A stretch of 64,000 nt of DNA from Rhynchonema sp. JSB1_4 (taxonomy: Eukaryota > Nematoda > Chromadorea > Monhysterida > Xyalidae): NCBI GenBank assembly GCA_030248065.1, contig JASAMV010008659.1, positions 1 to 64,000 on the forward strand, in the 5' to 3' direction. Positions 48,828 through 60,931 of this stretch are shown one piece after another (position 1 is the stretch's first letter; each line of letters opens with the position of its first letter). Below the pieces are notes generated by a model that saw nothing but the letters and a program-made list of their open reading frames with translations, did not search any database and was not told the DNA's origin. Both the position numbers and the translations under genes were made by a program.

Positions 48828-51800
48828 ATGCCGATCACCAGTGATCGATTGTTTGTCCTGTTTTCATTGTTGTGCACCGTGTGCGATGCGATGATGCAAA
48901 TACCCGAACCGAATGTGCCGAAGACCGACGGGACTGTCCGAGAGGTGGCGTTCATCATTTCGGGATCGGCCAACTTCGGAGGCAACGCTGATGGGGCGCA
49001 TGCGGAGGGCATTGAGAAATACGTCACGTGGCTCGTGGAGTGAGTTCGCGCATATACCAAGATTTGTTCAGACTTTGCGACGGAAGAAAGAGCTTTTCGC
49101 CCTCCGGGCGTCGGGATAGTTATTCAGTCGTCAACTCTGGTTGTCAACTAAGGCCAGCACGCGTGTGCTATGTGATGCACGCGAGTTGCGTGCATTTGAT
49201 GTCCCAACGACAATACGGCTCCGCAAATGTGCGCGAGCAATTTATATGTATGAAATTAGCGGCAAAGTATGCAGCCTATAACACAGGTGGATATTGGTCG
49301 CACAATGACTATATAAGAATTCATCAAATCAATCCTGACTTTCACGTTCAGTCACTCTTAACCACTGTGCTATTTGTGATTCTCACAAAACATTTTCACC
49401 TGAAAATAATCCATCAGATCAACCACGTTGCCGCAGGTCTGAAACATTCTCTTTACAACGTGTTTTGTGTGCGATCGCGCAACGCAACGTCACTGCCCCG
49501 TCACTTTCCCTCTTTGCAATTCAGGAAAAAAATTTGACCAATTCTTATAAAGTCATTGTGCGACCAATACCTATGGTGTTCGAAGTTGATAACATTATAC
49601 AGTTTGGTCCGGTCTGAGTTGACGACACGAGTGTACCCTATGAAAACAACGTGTTGTTCTCAACTGGAGTTGTGCACCGTGCTTTAGAAGCTTGTGTTAG
49701 GCACAGTGATGTGGTTGGGGGTATGGGGGTAATACCCCAACTGCTAGAGCTTTCTGGTTCCCGAACCCATACCACCCCCAAACTGGCTAGCTAGCTAGCT
49801 TTCTTGCTCCGGTCATCAAGTCAAAAAAGTGTTGATTTTAGTGTCAAAATGACCATTTTATGGGCCAAACTGGTCAAATTCGCTAAAATTTTCTCTCACA
49901 TGCACAGAAATACGCATTTTGAGGCTTAGCTTAGCATAATTTCGACCAATTTTTTAACCCTTGTTTTTGACTTCTGGACCAATACCCCTCAAATCGGGGT
50001 ACCCGGCTAGCTAGCTGGCTTTCTTGCGCCGGACCCCTCCAGCTATACCTATAGCTAGCTTTCTTGCTCGGACCAACTATGTACATCACTGGTTAGACAG
50101 CATCAGACATGCAAATACGCCGATTCTGCAAATTGAAAGCATTTTGAACCACTTTTATGTCTTTAGTGCATATCTGCGTGTGGTATAAACGTTTGGCGGT
50201 CATACGTAGCGCCACAATGTACAATATGCCGCTCTGATCTTGCAGACAGTGCTCGAAGGACTTCGTCACTTATTATGATGAGATAAAACCATAAATATAG
50301 CTTTCGTACTTGCATTTATCATTTATCATGCTGCAAAAGAACAGGCAGAAAATCAAATTCAGCAGCAGCATTCGTCACACACTAACACTCAGGGCTGGGT
50401 TAAAAAAAAGTAAAAAAATTTTTAATAAATTTTTTTAAAAAAGTTCCCACTTTTTCGATTTTCAAAAATTAGAAAAGTAAGTTCACTTTTTTATTATTAT
50501 TTCTCAACTTTTTTATTATTCCCCCTTTTTTGTTGTAAAATGCATGTTTTTATGCATGTTTCTGCTTGTTTTTTCTCAAAAATCGCCTGCGGCGGCGCTT
50601 GTATTTCGCTTCTGTACAATGTCATCACAATGTTAGACCAGGGTTGAGCAAAAAACGTTTTTTTTCAAAAAATCGTTTTTTTAAAACGCCCAGATGACCA
50701 AATTATGCCCCCAAAAAAATTGGAAAACGCTCATGTTGGGAAGAAAACGGGGTTAAATGAAGTAATTCTATGTGTTCCGAGGCAAAATAAACGGGTTTCA
50801 ACCCTTTTCTAGAGAGTTGTTAACAGCCCATATCAGACCCGCATCATGGTACCAACTTTGGCCGCGGTCATCACTGAAAGTCAAACTCCGTATATCGACG
50901 TATCTCGACAAAGTAAAAATTGGTCGAAAATTTTTTGAAAAAAATGGGACAAAAAATTGATTTTCCTTGATAATCAGGGTACTTTCCCTGAAAAATCAGG
51001 GAAAATCAAGGAAATTCAGGATTTAAAAAAACGAAAAACGACCCAGGCGTTTTTTTCTTCTAGCAAGTCAAATCTGATTGAAGTATAAAATTATCGTGCC
51101 AAAACGCAGGAGGTCACTAACCGGTGGTTATGCAGCTGTTTTCATGTAATTTCGCTAAAAAATGCGCTAATTATTTTCCTTTCCCGCAACACGCCTTCAC
51201 TTGTCATACTACAACCTATGTATGCAGGTACATACAGTATGTATTGTCCCGCCACGAACTCATGAGACGACTTATTTTGAAGTAGACTTGAACGGATCCA
51301 GTAATGTTCCGGTTCCACGTATTTCGGAAATGAAAGAAAGAGAAATGCATGTAGTTTTTAAAAACACGCTCTCCACCTCGGTGCGTAAATTCCCTTTTGA
51401 CTCCCAAAACAATTGTGTGTTGAACGATGTTGCTGTTCGCTGAAACATTGCATGTTTAAGCGCGGCTCAGCCGCCTATACAACGCACGTAAACGCTCAAC
51501 ACACAACGCTCTGGCTGCTGGCTTCACTGTGGACACAATGAATGTTTCATTTAACCCACAGAAGCTGGTTTGTGTGTGTTTCGCTTCGTAACTTTTCTTG
51601 TCTGCTCAGTCTGAATTTTGTGTCCGGAAATTGATTTAATTCGAAAAGTAACCCTCAAGATTTCGCGATTTAGCAAGTTAGAAGTCGCGGTTTTTTGCAC
51701 ACGGCGGCCTTTCGAAGACATCTTTCAATTCCACCCAACAAAACATAGGGTTAGGAGACGTTAGACACACCCTTTAAGGAAATGCGCGCCTTTGTTAGTT

Positions 51801-54800
51801 GCGCCTATAACATGCGCACTAAAATTAATCGTGTATAGTCCATCCACCAGCTCATTAGACGCAGTTGTGGTTCCACATGTGTTTCGAAACATTTCGAAAC
51901 CAAAAGAAAGAGAAATTGGGTATGTTTATACATTGTTGATTTCTCTTTCTTTTGTTTTCGAAAACTTTCGAAACACGTGGAACCGTAACAGGTGTCTCAT
52001 GAACTGGTGGTTGGACTATACACTACTGTCACCAGTGCGTGTACCCCTTTCCGTGATTCGTACTGTAGAAGCGTTTTCCGATTTCGTCCCATGTTTTGCA
52101 GAGCGCAAGAGAAACAGGCCGACAGTTTGGACGTGAGTGCGGCCTGGACGAATCCGACGTCGGACACGTTCCCATTCGAATCGATCGGGCGTCTGTTGCG
52201 CAAACAACGATTCATGAAACGCTTCGTTCGCTTCATCACACGCAACGCGCTGCCGCTCGCCCACTCGGACAGAGCCGGTGCGCGCGCGATGTGAAACATC
52301 AGACGATAGTTTGCCCTTTGATTATTATGTTGTTCGACACCTGATTTCACGGACGGGTGGTGCACGAGGACATCGCGTTCGATACGAGTAAAGTTAAAAA
52401 TAGCAAGTATACTTGGATTTATTTCGTTTTTTGCTTGCAGTTTTTGGCTAGAGCAAAAAAAATGACAAAAAGTTTTTTCAAATCAATATCCATGCTAGCA
52501 TCTGTAAAACATCGGAGCCACTGGGCATACTCGAATAAAATGGCCACGTAAGGACCTCGGTGGATTATTCAGGCTTTTTCGGTAATCTTTCAGGCCTGAA
52601 CGCATCGATCGAGTACGCAATTAATGAGCTCTTCTCCGAGGTACCGCCGGCTCCAGAACTGGACCCGACGGCCGACCCCCTTGTCTTGGACCGGACACCA
52701 GTGATTGTGCCTGATCAAACAAGGCTGCTGTTCGTGTTCACACATTACGCTGTTGAACAGTGGGAGATTGAGGCGTTCCTGTCGATTGAGTGCTCACCGG
52801 TGTGTTTTGTGGTTGAAAAAAACTAGGCTACTAACAGCACACACACACAAAAAATGTAAACTGATCTACAAAACTAAAATTTTAAACCATTTTTGTTATT
52901 TATTCGTTGACGAATGACATGTTCGATCCGAAAGGTAACCCGTAGCTGTTTGAACTCAACTCACTTTTTTAATGGCGGATCCAGCTTTTGGCCAAGGGAG
53001 GGGCCAAATCCAAAAAGTCATTTTTATCCAGTGCTTGTTCCATTTTTGAAAAATCATTTTTATGTAGTGCTTTTTCGAATTTCGCGCTTTTAACGCCAAA
53101 TATTACAGAAAATGTGACAATGCGCGCGAAGCGCGCGAAATTTGGCACTTTTTGCGCGCGCGAGAGCCAACATTGGGTGATATTTTCGAAACGGTGTAAA
53201 GGTAAGGGAAAAGGGGGACAACAAGAAAAAACAAAACCCCCCCCCCCCCCCCCCCCCCCTCCCCCTTAAAACCCCTGATTGAAAATTGGTGTGCTTGACG
53301 CGCGAAGCGCGCGATTTTTGGACTTTTGAAGTGTATCAGTGTGAAAATCCTGCGATCTAGGGGTTCTTTTTCCTTCCTTCCGAAACGGTGGCCCCCTTCA
53401 GAGGCCAAATGGACCAAAGGTGGGGCCATGGCCCCTGTGGCTCTTCTGGATCCGCCCTTGAACCTTTTATAGGTGGATGTTAAGCGGACACACTGTAAAC
53501 ACATTTGGATGTAATAATTTTGAAAGCAAGTCCGTTGGCATGGACTCGCCTAAAGCAAGCCGCAGAGTTGGTTTGGCAAGCTTGTTTAAGGCAAGTTCAT
53601 GCCAGAGCGCCTGCCCACAGAGTTGACACGGCCCATTGATGATACACGATCTAATGCGGATCTGTCAATTGGCGTTTTCATGGCTCCATTCCGCAAATCC
53701 CCAACTTCGTAGAACTCAGTCGGACTCTTTCCTCAACCGAATGCGGGGTCCGATCATTAAAGTTTTATAGCGGGATTGTGTTTTCAGGTACTCACCGTTG
53801 TCGTACTGTTCCCGGACGCAGACCAGGACTGTTCGTCGACGAACACAACGTTGGCGCTGATCAACAGTTATCTGGCCGGCAAGCACGAGGGGACGTTTGC
53901 GTTTTGCGCATCGCACGCACAAGATGACCACGCGGATGACGAGATACAGCACGTGACGCAACGCGTTGAACAGAATTTGGCGACCCAGCAAGGTTGATAA
54001 GAAAACTAGATTTCTTAAAAATTATGAAATCTGGCAATAAAACTTTCAGTCTATAATTTTTTTAGTTCGTTAACTGCCGTTACTGGGCAGAATTCCCCCA
54101 ACTTTGGCCTGCTGTCCGTGAATTTTTTATATTGCTGACGGTAATGGGTGTTTTGGAACGTGCTCAATCACAGTGATCGGATCGCATCTGCCTTGCTGTT
54201 CTTTGGTCCACATTGGTCTAGTGTTAAACGAGCGGAAAAAAGTTCCCAAGCAGCCCCCAGACCAAAAGTGAGTCCACTAGTGCCTATACGCTCACTCAGT
54301 TGTCAGTTGGTTGTGAAATTTTTTAGTCGACGTCATACTCACAATTTCCGTGTTGATCTTGTGCACAGGCAGCCGAATTTCCTGCAGAAATGAAGATTTT
54401 TAGATCTAAGCCTAAGCGCTGAAAGGTTTCAAAAAATTTTTGTAGTTCCACAACAAAACACAATTCCCCCATCCTGCGCAGAGGTGTACGAGCGCTGCGA
54501 GCTATTCTATGTGCCACCCACAGCGGTACCCCTTGATCTATCGAGTGTGACCATCCCGTTTGCGGCCAGCCTTGGTGGTTTCGTGCTCGTTTTCGTGATC
54601 GGCGGCCTGGCGTTTCGCGGCTACAAACTGCGAAAGGCGAAAAATGCGCGATACTCCATCAGAGCTGGGCTGTTTATGAACTATGAGGTGGGTGTTGTTG
54701 TTGTTATGTCGCCCAGAGTGTTGTCAGAGGTGGCAGTTGCATTGAAACTTTTAAAAAACTCCGGCGCTAAACTTCTAACCGAGAAGGTTGGCCTGCCAAG

Positions 54801-55052
54801 AAATATCCAAGAAACACGCATTCGGGTCGGAACATCAATGGAAAATCTCTATCTGTGCTGTCGGGTGACGAAACTATATTGTTGGGAGTACGTCACAGTT
54901 TTGTTCCCACCATACAGCTCTACTCGTTAAATCTCCCAAACTAATCCCGTTGGGCCAAACCTATGTATGTACGAGGGCGACGAGACAATCTTGGTATACA
55001 CTGTCGCAGAAATACATGTATATCATACAGTATGATTTTTGTCCTAAAAAAA

Positions 55053-55090
<38 letters not shown>

Positions 55091-56208
55091 AAAAAAAAAA
55101 AAAAAACAAAAACAAAAAACAAAAACAAAACCAAAATATGTACGTATTCGTATTCGTATATGTTCGCAGCAAATGGTCTCCAACCGCAATCAAGCGTCGG
55201 CCATTCGTGCGTGTGTTAACGAGGAAGCGCACGCCAAACTTGCTGCCAACGCCGACCGCGTCGCGGGCGAATTGCGCCGAGGCAAACGTCAAGCGGCGCG
55301 AAGGACCAAATCGGATCAGAGCGAGCGGGGCAGCGCCAAAGGACGAAAGCGGGGCACGCGCAGCAGGGCATCGACCGCCGACCCGCCATCACGATCCAGC
55401 ACCGGTCGAAAGGGTCGTGGTCGACAGAGGTGAGCGATTGTACACTCAGTCCCGTATTTGACAACGTTTTTGCACAAATTGCGTGTAGTGTGAGTGTGTC
55501 CGGCTGGAGCCTAAGCCCAAGCCTATAAATAGGTCAAATATGCTGGGCCTGCGGCCGGGCCTGAAAAGGTCGGGCCGGAACTTCCGGGCCTGAAAAGGCC
55601 CGAAAAATAGATTGATGCACTGATGTCATGGGGCTGACAGGCTCAGTCATACACACACTGGCGATCACTTGTATCAAAACGAAACAACTTTAAAAAGATT
55701 GGATTGTCTTAAATTATTAAATTAAATTTGCAAATTTTTTTAATGAAATATCAATATTCAAATTTTATAAAATTTATATTTCAGCAACAAAAGTCGGACC
55801 GAACCCGATGTTTCAACAACTGTGGTCATAGACGATGATACCAGCACCAACCAGCATACGAGCAAATCACCTGCTGTGCCGCATAAACGCAACAGCACGC
55901 TGCGTCGCGCGAGGGGATCGGGGTTCAGGAAACAGAAGGACAGTTTTTCTGAAGCAGATGAACCGTCGGATGCGTTCAGGTGGGCGTTGCGCAGTGGGCT
56001 AGCAGCAGGTGCTGTCATGTGGAAAGGAACGGGTTCGAAACAGTGCCGAAAGAGGCGCTGATACCGTGTTTTTGCATACAGAGCATTTGCCCCCTTTCCT
56101 CCGAATGGAGCCAATGCAGACCCCTTGAGGGGTCGCATAAACCGTTTGAAAAAATCCGAAGAGTTAGTGACCTACGCAAACAGCAAAAATCATTTGTCAC
56201 TGGGTTAA
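48828..56208 (+). CDS. Type I membrane protein with VWA-like ectodomain and basic cytoplasmic tail
   Basis: Eight exons keep phase: 48828-49039, 52102-52277, 52594-52799, 53788-53992, 54482-54687, 55170-55429, 55785-55979, 56082-56208 (TAA), 528 residues. A signal peptide (LFVLFSLLCTVCDA) is followed by REVAFIISGSANFGG. Further on come a helix block GLNASIEYAINELF, a strand block TRLLFVFTHY and LTVVVLF. This order resembles a von Willebrand A fold, but the metal-site DxSxS is SGSAN, so the call is tentative. A membrane span (FAASLGGFVLVFVIGGLAF) is near residues 291-310, followed by RGYKLRKAK. The tail of about 210 residues is rich in K, R, S and T, with GRKRGTRSRAS and GRKGRGRQR. The last intron is mostly tRNA-like; reading through it instead gives an alternative stop at 56061. 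I do not recognise an orthologue. Confidence 0.82.
49784..50082 (+). repeat. GCTAGCTAGCTTTCTTGC repeat cluster
   Basis: Three occurrences of GCTAGCT(A/G)GCTTTCTTGC-type sequence at about 49786, 50006 and 50053, with CCGG- and ACC-containing neighbours, inside the 3-kb first intron of the VWA-like gene. It may be a microsatellite-derived or transposon end repeat. No coding frame. Confidence 0.6.
50390..50470. mobile_element. hAT-like terminus, fragment
   Basis: CAGGGCTGGGTTAAAAAAAAG resembles the CAGGGTTGGGC end of the hAT MITE family and is followed by T- and A-rich sequence. No matching right end is visible before the next element at 50639. Confidence 0.4.
50639..51056. mobile_element. hAT-type MITE, right end truncated, inverted relative to 10227
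   Basis: Starts CAGGGTTGAGCAAAAAACG. Its interior is very close to the reverse complement of 10227-10741, sharing blocks such as TTTTCTAG and TACGTCGATATACGG (either strand). It ends in CGACCCAGGCG-TTTTTTT without the terminal CAACCCTG. It lies in intron 1 of the VWA-like gene. Confidence 0.85.
51232..51460. mobile_element. Half copy of the 47528 MITE, inverted
   Basis: About 220 bases match 47690-47900 in reverse complement, including CATGAGACGACTTATTTTGA and the end GAACGATGTTGCTGTTCGC. Only one terminus (degenerate) is present. Confidence 0.75.
51834..52020. mobile_element. TA-flanked MITE, compact complete copy (187 bp)
   Basis: TATAGTCCATCCACCAGCTC at the left; the right end reads GAACTGGTGGTTGGACTATA. 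The inner arms TTTCGAAAC and AAAGAAAGAGAAAT are also inverted. The outermost TA is duplicated. This is the cleanest small form of the family. It lies in intron 1 of the VWA-like gene, just before exon 2. Confidence 0.85.
53228..53275 (+). repeat. Poly-C tract
   Basis: About 30 C residues with a few interruptions after AACAAAACC, inside intron 3 of the VWA-like gene. The translated proline run is not a gene. Confidence 0.8.
55045..55135 (+). repeat. Poly-A tract in intron 5 of the VWA-like gene
   Basis: About 90 bases, nearly all A, followed by CAAAAACAAAA units. It could be the tail of a retroposed element or a simple repeat. The lysine-rich frames are artefacts. Confidence 0.8.
55979..56048 (+). 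other. tRNA-like sequence filling the last intron of the VWA-like gene
   Basis: Starts with GGTGGGCGTTGCGCAGTGG (A-box-like) and contains ACGGGTTCGAAAC (B-box-like); a T5 run follows at 56069-56073. Its second base is the first base of the intron (CAG then GTGGGC), and the acceptor GCATACAG lies just after the T-run. The arms are imperfect. Confidence 0.6.
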
Positions 56209-56428
56209 TTTTTTCAAGAGTTTTTAGTATACCCTAGAAATATAAGCCATCAAAAGATGTTCGAGGGCTAAAAATGTTGGTTAGAAACCGTTCCTAACGC
56301 TCATCCTCAAAAAATGTTTTCATGGTTTCATGAAAAATGTCACTGATTTCGTCTGCAAAAAACAAATTTGAATGGATAGTTTTACACTTATTCAACAGCT
56401 GTTCAAACCTTGAATAACGTGCGTAAAG

Positions 56429-56667
56429 ATGGAGTTATTCTTGTCCTCATGTAGACGTTTTGTCCGCATGGACAAAACATTTTATCGCTCATATTTTGCA
56501 ATTGGTACAGCAGTAGCTTCGAAAATCGTAACAGTTGTTCATCAGGTCTAGGGGAACAACTAATATGCTGGTCAAAGCTGATGTTTCAACAATTGAGAAA
56601 CTACGGGCGGAACAAAGTTTTGTCCATGCGGACAAAATGTCCACCTGAGGACAAGTATAACTCCACC
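56429..56667. repeat. Foldback element between VWA-like gene and sarcoglycan
   Basis: Left GGAGTTATTCTTGTCCTCAT and GTTTTGTCCGCATGGACAAAA; right GTTTTGTCCATGCGGACAAAA and GAGGACAAGTATAACTCC. Arms of about 55 bp are nearly complementary around a loop of about 130 bp that holds a GATGTTTCA motif. No gene is seen between 56209 and 57492. Confidence 0.8.
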
Positions 56668-57492
56668 TTTAGAGCACATATAAAGGGATTGGAAATAATG
56701 GCAATAACTTGAAGAACCTTCAATGTCTTTTCGATCAACGTGGTTTCCGATCAGAGAACCCTGCTTGACTCAGCCTCAATTATACTCGCAGCGGTCAACC
56801 AGCAGCCAGAAAGCTGGTGCGCACAAATACGTACAACAATCATCATGAGCAGACGAAGAAACCTGTGGCACGGAAAATGACTACACAGGCAAATATGCTT
56901 TGTTGATGTTTTTGGTGATCGATTGGAGTGGATTCGGTTGCGTCTTGTCCTTAGTGTAATAACGTGCTCTACTGCCATCCAATGACAAGACAGACGGACC
57001 GATCCAATGACAACACCAAGTTGTATAACACTCGTGATTTTCAAACTGATTTTTGTTGTCTGTTGTTCTCGCATTTTATTTGTGCATTATCTGTTTTGCT
57101 TCCAATTTTATATTGACGTGTAATTTGATGGCGTAGTGCATGTATAATTGCGCTTTACCGTATATTACGGTGATAAAAATGCATATATAATAAATGGACA
57201 GGAAAATGCCAAACTGGAACAAAACAGCACCACTTCATCTCGGTTCTCATTTTAGCATCACTCCACTATGATCAAATCTTCCATGATTACGTATCCAGTA
57301 TAATCCTGTCAAAAATTCCTATCCGACATTTTTAAATAGAAAATGCTGATAAAAGACGTTCACAAAACATCAAGCTGACAATCGTGTTTTCTGAGGATTC
57401 ATAAAAACAACAGTAATATAGGCAGGAACAACTATGTATATAATTATACAACAATTCCAACTATATACTTAACCAGTCCATAATCGTTCTGC

Positions 57493-60400
57493 TCAAATCG
57501 CAGTGCTACTACCAGTGCTGGCCTGTTTCGCCATTGCAGCACCCCTGTTTCGCCGCATGGGTGGTGTGGGCGCATCAGTAGTGCCTTCGGCCAACACACC
57601 ATCCGATCCCATGGCCCGCGTCGGACGAAGGTTGTTACTCGGGGCACCACCGAACTCCTCAGCGGCCACCAACGTGTCTTGGTCGCTGGCAAAGGGATAA
57701 GTTAAACACAGAAATCGAATTGCACGGACCGGTCTCGGTCACTCTGAATTAGGCTCTACGTTTGAAGTTGTTCTCAGATCGCTAACAGATACAAATATAG
57801 CCTATTTAGCAAGCACTCCGGCATATCCGAACCTTTCATTCGATCCCCTCGGCTTTGTGACGTCATCTTCTTGTGCAGCCGGGTCAATGTACGGCTCAAG
57901 GCTGTTGCCGCGCACGGCAGCCGCCTCCGCCACCGTTTGCTTGCCAACTGAACCCGTGTATGGGGGTGGAGCATCTGGAGTAACAATATTAAGGTGATGT
58001 TTCATTTTTTGAATATCTGTAAAACATCGGTCTGTTTTGCATTACATTGTACGAAAAGGGAACCGTTGCGGAGCAGGAGGAAAAACTGCCACTTTGGTAC
58101 AGTGAGGAGTTCTACAGTATGTTCTGCTGTCTCATCAAAAACAATTCCACTCAAACTAAAATTCACCTTGAGCAACAGGCATCATGCGTCGTCCATTTTT
58201 CGGCACCAGGAATGCCCTGATACCCGACTCATCAGCGCGAGCGAATGACTGACGTTGCGCACTCAGGTCACGCAGTTTGTGTTGCCCGCGACGCAGTGAC
58301 ACGTACTCACGCAGTTGCTCCCTGCAATATATGCAGTACGAACATTTCGTAAATGGGAAACATGGGCCGATTCAATTCTGTGCTTTAAAAAAATCTAAAA
58401 AATAAAGTAATTTTTTGTTACCCCGGTGTTTTGTAGTCGCGCCATCTCTGACCCTCGCGATGACCGAAGAAGATCAAACTGAGCACCAGTAGAAGAAAGA
58501 CGAGAATCACCCCGGGGATGGGGAGGACCTAAAAAATTTGTTCAAAAAACAGTGTCATTTTTCAACAATTTTTGTTTAAATTCTGACCATAATCCAATCA
58601 GCGAAATACTCGCGTCGCAGCTCCTTTTTCGTGTGTGGCTGAAAGGATGAAAATGTTTTTTTTGAAAAATATTCCACATTTTTTCATAAAAAGCGAAAAA
58701 AACCAGAACCTGAAACCGCGGTGGTGGCACCTCGGGTGTGTTGATAAGCAGGGTCTTGTTGTGCACGCCAAAGTCGCTGTACGTTAATGCATCCACACCC
58801 ATGTCACTTGACATTATGCCGCCGTATTTTATGGTCGCCCGTTTGCTGCGTAAATCGATCGTGACCTGAATCAAGCGATTGATGACTGATGATGACCTGG
58901 TGCACCAACTGCCTGTGACAATACAAAAGAGTGCATAACGTCACTGTTGTGCGGTACCATGGTGCGCGGTTGTCTTAAAAATCGCTTCGGTTAAAATTGA
59001 CACCGCATTATTCCTTCAAAAAACTCAATACACTAACCACTTCAAATTTGCACCAATCGATTTCGTAGTACGGCTTGAACTGTTTATTGAGCGGATAGAG
59101 ATGTGCCTTTGCCTTGCAGTGCTCCATGTTGTTGCGAATGTCTTCGGCCGTCGTGATCACCGAGCGCGGGAAACTGGACTTTGTTGCGATGCTCACCACC
59201 GTGCTGAAACATTAGTTAGAATAGAATGGAACCCTAAGCTCGCAGCTGCAGACAGTGTAATCCATCCTGCAACCCGTGGCATGGGTACGGTCGATAGATG
59301 ACGTCACACAGGGTTGCGTGACTCGAACGTTAACATGAGGGCGATCTTAGCGATCCAAACCGTGTACCGATCTCTGCTAATTTCGGTGCCAGGCTTGAGG
59401 ATTTTATAAAAACACAAAGACACCGCACAGTTTGCGATTCCAAAATGAAGCACGCACCCATCTTTGCTGCTCTGACCCGTTCCCGCTGTGACGCTGCGTT
59501 TGTGACGCGCGGCCGGTTTCATATCACGAATGTACGGAAGAGAAAAACGACCGCCAAAAGCAGACCTGGTAAAAAGTTTATTAAGATTTGAGAAAATCAC
59601 TTTTTGGAAAGATAGAGCCCCAGGTATTTTTTTACCCATATTCATGTGACCATCGCCGACATCAACACAGCCCCATTATGTCGTAACATGTGCATGTTTC
59701 CTGGCGCTCTACGTTGACGGCTGAACCGGTGATTTGAAAATATTCATTTGCTGTTTACCTGATCGTGGTCATGAGGTGCGCGAGACGTCCGCTTTCTTCG
59801 GTCAAAAGTTCGTGCAGTTCATAGTTCTGTACCCATAAATGTGCAAGTTGACGAATGAGACCAGTGCCCACGTCGACTGGAAACATAAAAAAGTATAATT
59901 GATTTAAAAAATTCAAATGATCGAAAACTTTTTAAAGCAATTTTGCGTAAATAAACACACAATGCACACCTGGTCCGTCGGCCACTTCAATTTTGTATTC
60001 CTTTGTGTTCATTTCGTACGAATCGTCGAGGCGGGCAATCACCTACGAGCCGACAAAAATTTCCAACAACTTTATGTAAACAAGTTTGATCAATTTTAAT
60101 CAGAGGAAATCTCATAATCGTGTCTTGTTGGCGATTTGTCTTTCAAAATTACCTGAATATGATACTGCCTAACTTCAGTGTCAGGCACACCAAACAGGTA
60201 CGCAATGCCACGGTGTTGTGACTCGGCCACATGCATCCAGCCTGGCAGCGTTGGACTGCCGACAGCCGAGGCCAGCCAGGTGATGTTGGCTGAAAATTGA
60301 ATAATAAAAATTATTCTAAGGATACCATTTTCTTTCCGGCGATGCAATACCGGGTGACCGCGTGTTTTAGCATAAACGACCAGGAAAAAAGCAAGGTGGG

Positions 60401-60913
60401 ATAGTAAATTATTGTACCCAATGTTTCGCAAAGAATAGTGCAAGCTCACATGAGGTTATTGTTGAACCGACTTGGGTGGAAGCCACGAGAAAACATAGAG
60501 ATAAGAAAAATATAGCCAGAAAAAGAAAAAGGACACTCTTTGATGACTTTCATGAGTAGTGCGATCATATTGTGTAATACGCAACAAAATGTGTCAGAGG
60601 CCGTTTGGTCATCGGGGTGAATCATGAAAACTTGCCCGTATTTTCGTCGCTGTTGCTGTGCTCCCGCATACCTTATAATTTACAAGTCCCAGAAAGAAAA
60701 TACATAGATGGATATTTTTGAAGTTTTTATAAGAATGCAATTCGGAGCAAACTTACTGTAGCCGGATCGAGGGAAGAAGCTCTGTGAATGCAACATCATT
60801 TTGAACATTTCACCCCTGGTCGCGCGAGCCGTCTCGACCTTGATAATTTGTAATTGCCCATCGCTGGTACAAATAAAAATTAATCGCAGTAAAAATATTA
60901 ATTTTAGATCCAT
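57493..60913 (-). CDS. sgca-1: Alpha/epsilon-sarcoglycan
   Basis: Sarcoglycans are membrane partners of the dystrophin complex in muscle. Twelve exons keep phase and give 519 residues: 60913-60757, 60289-60153, 60042-59970, 59876-59759, 59565-59458, 59203-59041, 58865-58710, 58638-58588, 58528-58422, 58321-58167, 57974-57833, 57685-57493. The signal peptide MDLKLIFLLRLIFICTSDG is followed by the cadherin-like ectodomain (ITWLASAVGSPTLPGWM, then YLFGVPDTEVRQYHIQ). The family block YEIDWCKFE matches the DWC region of vertebrate sarcoglycans. One membrane span (GVILVFLLLVLSLIFFG, about 325-344) is followed by HREGQRWRDY and a cytoplasmic tail with PPPYTG. Length is close to the usual 390-440 plus a longer tail. 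A TTTTCAG 15 bases before the ATG suggests trans-splicing. Symbol by C. elegans orthology. Confidence 0.95.
59311..59390 (-). other. tRNA-like sequence in sarcoglycan intron 5
   Basis: On the minus strand TTAGCAGAGATCGG is A-box-like and CGTTCGAGTCACG is B-box-like, about 35 bases apart. No good cloverleaf. It is in the middle of a 254-bp intron, not at the donor. Confidence 0.4.
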
Positions 60914-60928
60914 TTTTTCAAACTTTTT

Positions 60929-60931
60929 CTG
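60929..60931 (-). promoter_or_regulatory. Candidate trans-splice acceptor of sarcoglycan
   Basis: CTACTTTTCAG ends 15 bases before the ATG at 60913 with no in-phase upstream exon, the normal placement of an SL acceptor in nematodes. Confidence 0.6.

Noticed and set aside
54941..55292. Poly-Lys and poly-Phe frames
   Set aside because: Translations of a poly-A tract within an intron.
41591..56048. Functional tRNA genes
   Set aside because: None of the tRNA-like segments has a proper anticodon arm; they are reported as tRNA-derived sequence instead.
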